Shown: positions 54,684 through 61,107 of the stretch, piece after piece
How positions within the stretch are numbered: the stretch's first letter is position 1
Layout: each line of letters starts with the position of its first letter
Program-made: the position numbers and the translations under genes
Notes under the pieces: model-generated
What the model saw: the letters and a program-made list of their open reading frames with translations, nothing else
Databases searched by the model: none
Told to the model about the DNA's origin: nothing
Source: Desulfosporosinus sp. FKB
Lineage (GTDB): Bacteria; Bacillota; Desulfitobacteriia; Desulfitobacteriales; Desulfitobacteriaceae
NCBI RefSeq assembly: GCF_002196705.1
Contig: NZ_NADJ01000026.1
Coordinates: 1-64,000 of the forward strand
DNA length: 64,000 nt
Direction: 5' to 3'

Positions 54684-55835
54684 TTAAACGACGGCAGGCT
54701 CCAGCAATAACTCTCCCCGGCGGAAACGGTCTAAACCAAACTTTTCAATGGGCATAAAACACTCCTGACCGAGAATTTTCTGCGTTAAAAGAACGGCTGT
54801 CTGGGGACCGACCATGAAGCCATGGCCGCTGAACCCTGCAGCTACCCACATTCCTTGAGCATCGGGAATTTCATCGAAAATCGGATTAGCATCCGGGCTC
54901 ATATCATAAAGGCCTGACCATTGACGGACGACATGGAGATTCTTTAAAAGAGGTAAGACAGTGATGGCTTGACGGGCAACATCCTCAAGGAACTCCCAGC
55001 TGGAATGAATATTAAAATCTTTAGGTTCATTTGGATCGCCCACGCCCATGATAAAACTGCCGTGAGGCGTCTGCTGACAGTACAAACGATGATGTAAGGA
55101 AATAACCATAGGACCTTGGCAAGGTTCGACAGCTTCAGTTACCAGTGCTTGGTGCCGCTGAGGGTAAAGCGGAAGCTCAAAACCAACCATCTTACAGATT
55201 GCACCGGCGGCAAAACCGCAGGCATTAATTACGATGGAAGTGTTAATATCCCCTTTGGTCGTCTGAACTGCGGTGACCTTGCCTTTTTCCCGTTTAATGC
55301 CAGTAACCGTCGTATAGATTTCATAGTTGACTCCGAGCCGCCGCCCCGCTTTATAGTAGGCATCGACCACATGAAAAGGATTGGCATGGCCGTCTGATTG
55401 ACAGAAAGTCGCACCGATCAAACCGTTGATATTTAAATGAGGTACGATCTCTTGAGCTTCATGAGGCGTAATCATTTTGGTGGGAATCCCCAGGCTATGC
55501 TGGACAGCCACGTTTTTTTTGTACTGCTCCCATTCACTCTCAGTATAGGCTACCATCAGATAGCCGCCCTGTTTAAATTCAATGTCCAAATCATAATCCA
55601 GTTCTTCATTCATGCCTTCGAAGCGTTTTACGCTGTCCCGGGCAAGGATAGCATTGGTTTCTGTCCCCCATTGCTGCCGCACTCCGGCACCGCAGCGTCC
55701 TGTTGCTCCCGAGGCAAGGTATTGCTTTTCAATAACGACAATGTCTTTGACACCCCGCAGAGCCAATTCATAAGCCAAGGCGCAGCCTGTAATTCCTCCG
55801 CCGATAATGACAACGTTAGCTGTTTTCTGCAACTG
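54684..55835 (-). CDS. FAD-dependent amino-acid oxidoreductase subunit (DAO family; HcnC / proline dehydrogenase beta-like)
   Basis: A 383-aa catalytic flavoprotein. N-terminal FAD fold VVIIGGGITGCALAYELA, then SGATGRCGAGVRQQWGTE, and C-terminal AAGFSGHGFMVGPQTA. The family covers sarcosine, glycine, D-amino acid and L-proline dehydrogenases; the last is the beta subunit of archaeal dye-linked L-proline dehydrogenase. It is encoded with four iron-sulfur/flavin partners and pruA, which makes L-proline (or D-proline/hydroxyproline) the best substrate guess. TTG 55835 is eight bases after GGGGG; upstream GTG/TTG are possible. Overlaps the preceding gene. Confidence 0.85.
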   Translation of the reverse strand, partial: QLQKTANVVIIGGGITGCALAYELALRGVKDIVVIEKQYLASGATGRCGAGVRQQWGTETNAILARDSVKRFEGMNEELDYDLDIEFKQGGYLMVAYTESEWEQYKKNVAVQHSLGIPTKMITPHEAQEIVPHLNINGLIGATFCQSDGHANPFHVVDAYYKAGRRLGVNYEIYTTVTGIKREKGKVTAVQTTKGDINTSIVINACGFAAGAICKMVGFELPLYPQRHQALVTEAVEPCQGPMVISLHHRLYCQQTPHGSFIMGVGDPNEPKDFNIHSSWEFLEDVARQAITVLPLLKNLHVVRQWSGLYDMSPDANPIFDEIPDAQGMWVAAGFSGHGFMVGPQTAVLLTQKILGQECFMPIEKFGLDRFRRGELLLEPAVV

Positions 55836-56103
55836 ATTCACCCCCCGCAAAGGTTCCCAGTTTCACTGGTTTTACCGTCGGCCGAAAGGTTGGCATTAGA
55901 ACTTCTGAAACAGGAACCCCATAGGCCTTAGACAGTTCTTGAGCAATTAACATCCGGCAAGTCCGTCCCTGACAAGGTCCCATCCCGGCACGGAGGACCC
56001 GCTTTATTTCATCAATAGTCCGGTAGCCTTGCTTAATCAGGGCTTGTATCTCCTCTAAAGTAATATCTTCACAACGACAGACAATGGTCTCCTTATCCAG
56101 CAT
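55816..56103 (-). CDS. BFD-like [2Fe-2S] subunit of the oxidoreductase
   Basis: A 95-aa protein with the four-Cys pattern of bacterioferritin-associated ferredoxin domains: VCRCEDITLEEI and, about 32 residues on, GMGPCQGRTC. Such modules sit at the C-terminus of HcnB or as a separate small subunit (gamma in proline dehydrogenases). They pass electrons between the two flavoproteins. ATG follows GGAGGGG and overlaps the previous stop. The tail after residue 70 (PTFRPTVKPVKLG) is typical. Confidence 0.85.
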   Translation of the reverse strand: MLDKETIVCRCEDITLEEIQALIKQGYRTIDEIKRVLRAGMGPCQGRTCRMLIAQELSKAYGVPVSEVLMPTFRPTVKPVKLGTFAGGESVAENS

Positions 56104-56596
56104 GCCTAACCCCTCCTAAGCGAATACTGCGCACTTCCATGGCCAGTTCCTGGGGCACGGCCAGCCACACTGTGTAGGTTTTATTTTTCGGACCGCCGGA
56201 CTGAATCCTTTTCACCTTAAAGGTACCCAGTTCTTTTCCGGCCCGGTCAACCCCAACGACCTCCTCCTCAACCTGAGGGACCGGGAGATATTCATAAGGA
56301 ATTCTCACCATAGCTTCCTCCGCACTATAGGAACCATCAACCACAAAAATGGCTAGTCCCGGACAACGACTGAGACAGACTCCACAGCCATTGCATTTGT
56401 CGAAGTCCATTTTCGGCAAGTCGTTAATATCCTGCATCGGCAGGATGGCACCCTGCTTACAGGCTTCCGTACAGGGATTGCAGGGAATCTTTTGAAAGCA
56501 TTCGATAATGGCAACCGGCCCTTTCTTCAACCGCTCCTGAGATGGGGTGACAGTCTTTAAATCTTCAGTTGTGGGAATTCCGGTTTTGTTTAACAT
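56093..56596 (-). CDS. 4Fe-4S ferredoxin-type subunit of the oxidoreductase
   Basis: A 167-aa iron-sulfur protein. Two Cys clusters: PCNPCTEACKQGAI (about 38-51) and CNGCGVCLSRCPGLAIF (about 66-82), followed by a beta-rich C-terminal domain (about 95-160) found in subunits of this complex type. It would carry electrons from the flavoprotein core, perhaps to an external ferredoxin or membrane acceptor. ATG 56596 overlaps the stop of the upstream FAD/NAD gene. Confidence 0.82.
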   Translation of the reverse strand: MLNKTGIPTTEDLKTVTPSQERLKKGPVAIIECFQKIPCNPCTEACKQGAILPMQDINDLPKMDFDKCNGCGVCLSRCPGLAIFVVDGSYSAEEAMVRIPYEYLPVPQVEEEVVGVDRAGKELGTFKVKRIQSGGPKNKTYTVWLAVPQELAMEVRSIRLGGVRHAG

Positions 56597-57684
56597 CCTG
56601 CTCCCCCCTTTTCCATCAGTTTTTTAAGTCCTTGCATCGTCTTTTGGCCTGCCGGTCCCGCCCGCAGTTCACTTAACTCTGCCAAAGCCTCAGCTTGAAG
56701 TTTCGGAGCAACATCCTTGCCGTAAGCTAAACTATAAGCAGCGCTTATTCCAGCCAGGCGTCCTTCCACCATAGCAGAGCTGGCTTCTTCGACTCCGCTG
56801 ACGTCCCCGGCTACATAGAGACCGGGACGGGTGGTTTCCAAATAGTCATTTCTTAGGGGCACGTGTCCGGAAAGTTCCGGAATATAGTTCATCTGACAGT
56901 CTGCTTGGAAACAGAGTTCTGTCAAGGGGCTCAAACCGACAGCCAGACAAATTACATCGACTTTCAAGTCCTCTTCGCTCCCTGGAATAGGCTGCCAATT
57001 CTCGTCCAATTGACAGATGATTGCGCCCTCAACACTTTCCCCTCCGTAGGCTTCCTTAATGGTATGGGAGGTCAGAATTGGAACACCGGCACGCCGAATC
57101 TTCGAAGCGTGAACTAAATATCCGCCGATAGTTGGTGCAGCCTCGATGATAGCGGCAACATCGACTCCTGCTTGCAGCAATTGATAAGAAACAATAAGTC
57201 CGATATTTCCGGCACCGATCATAAGAACGCGTTGTCCCGGGACAATGCCATGGACATTCATAAGAGTTTGAACCGCCCCGGCTCCGTAGATCCCTGGCAT
57301 ATCGTTATTGGGGAAGGTTATCATTTTCTCGGAAGCACCCGTGGCAATGATAATTTTTTGCGGCTTTATTTTTAGATGTTGACCGTTCTTCTCAGCGGTA
57401 ACCACACCATCCTCATAAATTCCTAAAGCAGTGGTTCCTGACCAAACTTCAACCTTTGCCTTAGTGGAACACTGCTCAATCAGCAAATTTCCAATCTGAT
57501 AGCCCCGCTCTCCAGCATACTGTTTGCGGGAGCCAAAAAACTTATGGGTTTGTTTAACTAATTGGCCGCCGAGTTTATCATCTCTTTCAATAATAAGTAC
57601 CCCGGCCCCTAAATCAGCAGCCGCTGCAGCAGCACATAAACCGGCCGGTCCGCCGCCAATAATGAGAACTTCTATCTCTTTCAA
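56590..57684 (-). CDS. FAD/NAD(P)-binding oxidoreductase subunit (HcnB / proline dehydrogenase alpha-like)
   Basis: A 364-aa pyridine-nucleotide-disulfide-type flavoprotein. FAD site VLIIGGGPAGLCAAAAAAD at the start, a second dinucleotide site VLMIGAGNIGLIVSYQLL around residue 155, and the C-terminal FAD contact GLYVAGDVSGVEEASSAM. It lacks a redox CxxC. The TTG start at 57684 overlaps the stop of the preceding [2Fe-2S] gene as TTGA, eight bases after AAAGGGG. A GTG nine bases upstream is possible. It belongs to the five-gene complex. Confidence 0.85.
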   Translation of the reverse strand: MKEIEVLIIGGGPAGLCAAAAAADLGAGVLIIERDDKLGGQLVKQTHKFFGSRKQYAGERGYQIGNLLIEQCSTKAKVEVWSGTTALGIYEDGVVTAEKNGQHLKIKPQKIIIATGASEKMITFPNNDMPGIYGAGAVQTLMNVHGIVPGQRVLMIGAGNIGLIVSYQLLQAGVDVAAIIEAAPTIGGYLVHASKIRRAGVPILTSHTIKEAYGGESVEGAIICQLDENWQPIPGSEEDLKVDVICLAVGLSPLTELCFQADCQMNYIPELSGHVPLRNDYLETTRPGLYVAGDVSGVEEASSAMVEGRLAGISAAYSLAYGKDVAPKLQAEALAELSELRAGPAGQKTMQGLKKLMEKGGAGC

Positions 57685-57995
57685 CGCAGGCACCCCTTTC
57701 CTTGCTGCGTCTCCACCTGCATGCCCTGTTTAACTTTTTCCACACAAATCCTGACATTAGGTTCCCCATCAACGATCATAAGGCAGGACGAACAATTGCC
57801 GATGGCACAGAAAAGGCCCCTTGGCCTATGCTTTTCCGGACTATGACCTAAGACCCTAACCCCTGCTGCATGGAGGGCAGCGGCTATGGTCTCTCCTGCA
57901 TAACCTTTAATTTCCTGGCCGTCGAAGAAAAAGGTTATCTCTTCTCCTCGCTGGAAATCCAGAATTGGATGCTCATTAATTCGCACAGATGTCAC
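57681..57995 (-). CDS. [2Fe-2S] ferredoxin-like subunit (HcnA / sarcosine oxidase alpha N-terminal type)
   Basis: A 104-aa protein with the plant-type [2Fe-2S] pattern CAIGNCSSCLMIVDG and a later Cys (VRICVEK). The opening FFDGQEIKGYAGETIAAALHAAG matches HcnA and the N-terminus of sarcosine oxidase alpha. First gene of the sigma-54-controlled operon. The start is GTG 57995 or GTG 57986; GAGGAG lies just upstream. Confidence 0.85.
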   Translation of the reverse strand: MTSVRINEHPILDFQRGEEITFFFDGQEIKGYAGETIAAALHAAGVRVLGHSPEKHRPRGLFCAIGNCSSCLMIVDGEPNVRICVEKVKQGMQVETQQGKGCLR

Positions 57996-58040
57996 TCTCC
58001 TCAGTTCCTAATCGACGAACTTAAATCGAACTTATATCTA

Positions 58041-58060
58041 AGTTGCAATTTCTGTGCCAA
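58041..58060 (-). promoter_or_regulatory. Sigma-54 (-24/-12) promoter for the flavoprotein dehydrogenase-pruA operon
   Basis: On the minus strand: TTGGCAC-AGAAA-TTGCAA, a full consensus match with GG and GC separated by 10 bases. It lies about 45 bp upstream of the first start codon of the minus-strand operon. Confidence 0.9.
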
Positions 58061-58107
58061 ATACTAAGCTTTTATATATTTGGGAAAATCTTTTTCAAAC
58101 CCTCTAT

Positions 58108-58139
58108 ATAAGCTCAATGTTGTAGTACAATAAGCTCAA
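58108..58139. promoter_or_regulatory. Direct repeats near the sigma-54 promoter, possible activator sites
   Basis: ATAAGCTCAA occurs at 58108-58117 and 58130-58139, 22 bp apart (two helical turns), with the small palindrome TTGTA-G-TACAA between. They lie about 50-95 bp upstream of the -24 element of the minus-strand operon and just before the plus-strand reductase gene. Confidence 0.45.
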
Positions 58140-58156
58140 AGAATCGGAGGTGTAAT

Positions 58157-59152
58157 ATGATACTGCTGAACCAAAGGGATATCCAACAAATCTTCACGAT
58201 GCATGATGCAGTAGAAGCAAATAAAAAAGCATTACGAATTTATTCAGAAGGCAGAAGCGTCGTCCCCTTAAGGATAAATATCAAGGCACCCGATTATGAT
58301 GGTCAGACTCTTTTTATGCCAGGCTACGTCCAAGAACTCGACAGTATGGGAGTTAAAGTCGTTTCCGTGTTTCCCCGCAATCAGGAAAAGGGTAAGCCTT
58401 CAGTCCCAGCAACAATGGTCTTAATTGATGGAGCAAGCGGCGAAGTATGCTGTATCCTGGACGGAACCTATCTTACTCAGCTTCGCACTGGAGCCGCTGC
58501 CGGAGCAGCTACCGATCTATTAGCCCGCTCGGATGCTCAAATAGGAGCGTTGATTGGAACAGGAGGCCAAGCCGGTACTCAACTTGAAGCCATGTTAACA
58601 GTAAGAAATCTTAAAGAGGTCCGGATTTTTAGCCGTAACCATGAACATGCCCGATCTTTCAGCGAACAAATGCAGCAACGGTTAGTGAACTTTGGAACAC
58701 TTCTTCGCCCTGTAGAAACCTCTGAAGAAGCGGTAACCGGTGCCGATATCATCACTGCTGTCACCACTTCATACCGGCCTGTTTTCCAGGGGCAGCTAAT
58801 AAAAGCCGGCGCACATATCAACGGTATTGGTTCCTATCTGCCAACAATGCAGGAACTCGACGAAGTTATCCTTCAGAAAGCCGCTAAGATCTTCTTTGAT
58901 TCTCAGGAAGCCGTCCTCGCTGAAGCCGGAGATTTTATTATTCCTTTAGAAAACGGCACCATCAGCAGTGATAAGTTTACAGGCGAAGTCGGCCAAGCTA
59001 TTTCAGGCCAACTTCCCGGACGGGAAACCGCCGAAGAAATTACACTTTTTAAAACTGTGGGAATGGCAGTATTAGATATTGTTACAGCTCATGAGATCTA
59101 CCAGAAAGCTTTAAATCAAGGGATTGGACTAAACTTTAATTTTAATTTCTGA
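58157..59152 (+). CDS. Ornithine cyclodeaminase-family reductase, probable delta1-pyrroline-2-carboxylate reductase
   Basis: A 331-aa member of the OCD/mu-crystallin family. Rossmann site IGALIGTGGQAGTQLEAML near residue 135, substrate region VSVFPRNQEKGKPSVPATM and LTQLRTGAAAGAATDLLA. The family includes ornithine cyclodeaminase, alanine dehydrogenase and pyrroline-2-carboxylate reductase (LhpI). It lies 15 bp before a trans-3-hydroxyproline dehydratase-like gene whose product is pyrroline-2-carboxylate, so reduction of that to L-proline is the best guess. ATG with GGAGGTG. Confidence 0.85.
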   Translation: MILLNQRDIQQIFTMHDAVEANKKALRIYSEGRSVVPLRINIKAPDYDGQTLFMPGYVQELDSMGVKVVSVFPRNQEKGKPSVPATMVLIDGASGEVCCILDGTYLTQLRTGAAAGAATDLLARSDAQIGALIGTGGQAGTQLEAMLTVRNLKEVRIFSRNHEHARSFSEQMQQRLVNFGTLLRPVETSEEAVTGADIITAVTTSYRPVFQGQLIKAGAHINGIGSYLPTMQELDEVILQKAAKIFFDSQEAVLAEAGDFIIPLENGTISSDKFTGEVGQAISGQLPGRETAEEITLFKTVGMAVLDIVTAHEIYQKALNQGIGLNFNFNF

Positions 59153-59167
59153 AAGGAATTGAAACAT

Positions 59168-60187
59168 ATGATGAATTTTAAACACTACATACATTGTATA
59201 GACGCCCATACGGCAGGCGAGCCTCTTAGGATTGTCACCTCCGGCTTTCCACCTATTCCTGGTAAAACGATGCTGGAAAAAAGGCAGTATATGCTGGAAA
59301 ACTATGACCACTTAAGAAAAATGATTATGTTAGAACCCCGGGGACACAGCGGAATGTACGGCTGCATTCTTGTGCCTGCCGTTACAGAGGATGGAGATTT
59401 CGGAGTCTTATTCACCCACAATGAAGGATTAAGCTCCATGTGCGGACATGGTATTATTGGGGTAACCAAGGTTGCTGTTGAAACCGGGATGATTGTTGCT
59501 CGTGAAGGTGAAACAATCGTTAAAATTGACTCACCGGCTGGAAGAATTACAGCCTTTGCCGATATCAAAAAAGGGGAAGTAGAACGAGTTAGATTTCAAA
59601 ATGTCCCCTGTTTTGTCTATCAAGAAAACATCACTGTCAAAGTCGAAGGTATCGGAGAGGTTACGGGTGATGTCGTTTATTGCGGCGCCTTTTATGTCTA
59701 TTTGGATTCCAAACAGATAAGCCTGTCAGTTACCCCGGAAAACACCGAAAAACTTGTCTCCATCGGCATGGAAATTAAACATAAAGTAATGTCAGTTATG
59801 GAATTTAATCATCCCTCATCCGGGGTCAATTGGCTATATGGAACGATTTTCTACGAAAGGCCTATCCGAGAAGGCAGCACACTTATGACCCGAAATGTTT
59901 GTATTTTTGCCGAGGGGCAAGTAGACCGTTCTCCTACAGGAACCGGAACAGGCGGGAGAGTTGCTCTGCACTATCATAAAGGTGATATGAAAAAGGACGA
60001 TACCCTGTTCAATTACAGCATTATTGACACTCCCTTTGCAGGAAAGTTTGTGGCAGAAACAAAGGTTGGAGACTTCCCTGCCATTCTTACAGAGGTATCA
60101 GGAACAGCACAAATCACCGGGTTTAATCAGTTAGTGCTTGATCCCAAGGACCCGCTGCCTGAGGGATTTAGGATCATAGGGAGTTAG
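59168..60187 (+). CDS. Proline racemase-family protein with Cys/Thr active site: probable trans-3-hydroxy-L-proline dehydratase
   Basis: A 339-aa protein of the PrdF/HypP family. The opening IDAHTAGEPLRIV and the first catalytic motif SSMCGHGIIG (Cys near residue 92) are intact. The second motif, DRSPCGTGT in racemases and epimerases, reads DRSPTGTGTGG: Thr (codon 59936-59938) replaces the second Cys. That Cys/Thr pair is the known mark of trans-3-hydroxy-L-proline dehydratases, which make delta1-pyrroline-2-carboxylate. A racemase or 4-hydroxyproline epimerase needs both Cys. The reductase for that product is encoded just upstream. ATG 59168 follows AAAGGA. Confidence 0.85.
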   Translation: MMNFKHYIHCIDAHTAGEPLRIVTSGFPPIPGKTMLEKRQYMLENYDHLRKMIMLEPRGHSGMYGCILVPAVTEDGDFGVLFTHNEGLSSMCGHGIIGVTKVAVETGMIVAREGETIVKIDSPAGRITAFADIKKGEVERVRFQNVPCFVYQENITVKVEGIGEVTGDVVYCGAFYVYLDSKQISLSVTPENTEKLVSIGMEIKHKVMSVMEFNHPSSGVNWLYGTIFYERPIREGSTLMTRNVCIFAEGQVDRSPTGTGTGGRVALHYHKGDMKKDDTLFNYSIIDTPFAGKFVAETKVGDFPAILTEVSGTAQITGFNQLVLDPKDPLPEGFRIIGS

Positions 60188-60241
60188 TGCAAAGACCCCG
60201 AAAGTTTGATGTATAACACTCTTAACTAGTTTTATTCTGTT

Positions 60242-60281
60242 CAATATTGTTCAAAGTGTTTAAACACTTTGAACAATATTG
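60242..60281. repeat. Perfect 40-bp palindrome
   Basis: Two perfectly complementary 20-bp halves centred on GTTT/AAAC, with no spacer. It lies 55 bp after the dehydratase stop. It can act as a hairpin terminator for the plus-strand pair, followed by TTTAAC, or as an operator for a dimeric regulator. Confidence 0.9.
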
Positions 60282-60418
60282 TTTAACATTTCTTGAGGAT
60301 TGTCTATTTCATAGAGCTTCAATTATGGTTACATTACAAATTACAATTTAAGCAAATAAAGGATAATTGGACCTATTACCGAATACTTACTTATTATTTT
60401 GGAAGGGGGATTAGATAA

Positions 60419-60772
60419 ATGGCTAATATCTTAATTGTTTCATGTGCAAAAATTCGTGATATTAGTTGTATTGCTTGCTTAAAATGCTTTAAAGCTGCTG
60501 AGCTAAAAGAGGGGGAATTTGCCAAATATGACTCGGTTCAGATTGTGGGCAACAGCAGCTGCGGTGATTGTCCCGGCCTAGTGATGCCTAAAGTCGGTTT
60601 AGTTATGGAAATGTCAGATTATTTAGATCGCGATATTGATGCCATTCATATTGGTAGCTGTGTCGTGAAAGCAAGAACTACTGCCGGCTGTCCAATCGAT
60701 CTTGACGGAATTAAAGCAAAACTAGAAGCAAAATTTGGTAAACCTGTCGTTTTAGGCACTCATAATTATTAA
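60419..60772 (+). CDS. CGGC-domain protein
   Basis: A 117-aa cysteine-rich protein. The CGGC-type motif appears as NSSCGDCPGLVMP near residue 45, with other Cys in VSCAKIRD, SCIACLKC and GSCVVKARTTAGCP. Such proteins are common in anaerobes and probably bind a metal or iron-sulfur cluster; function is not established. ATG with AGGGGG. It follows the 40-bp palindrome and ends at a strong terminator, so it is its own transcript. Its association with the proline locus may be incidental. Confidence 0.85.
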   Translation: MANILIVSCAKIRDISCIACLKCFKAAELKEGEFAKYDSVQIVGNSSCGDCPGLVMPKVGLVMEMSDYLDRDIDAIHIGSCVVKARTTAGCPIDLDGIKAKLEAKFGKPVVLGTHNY

Positions 60773-60780
60773 TACTTCGA

Positions 60781-60803
60781 CCCCGGCTTTGCCGGGGTTT
60801 TTT
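60781..60803 (+). terminator. Intrinsic terminator after the CGGC gene
   Basis: A perfect 7-bp CCCCGGC / GCCGGGG stem with a TTT loop and six T. Confidence 0.95.
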
Positions 60804-60884
60804 AATACTCACGCTTAAACAAGTATAGGTATTCAAAACTGGAAGGAATCGACACTTCCACTATAAAATACCCTTTGAATAAAT

Positions 60885-60931
60885 AAAAAAAAAACGCTCT
60901 CCTGATGTCTTTAGCAGACTGGGAGGGCGTT
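60885..60931 (-). terminator. Intrinsic terminator after hypD
   Basis: Stem AACGCCCTCC / GGAGAGCGTT (one G-T pair) followed on the minus strand by ten T. The rest of the 60804-61107 interval is AT-rich with no gene visible. Confidence 0.9.
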
Positions 60932-61107
60932 CTTTCTGGATATGTGGTACTTTATAATGTATTCAGATTACTAATCGCTAATTTTCCTAAGAAACATTAA
61001 TTTTAAAAGCAATGATCCATTAAGCGAAACCGTCATCGAGATCTCATGATACACTTTATCGGTGAACCTGATCTAATGAATATAGAGGCTGCTTTTCTAT
61101 GTTGAAC

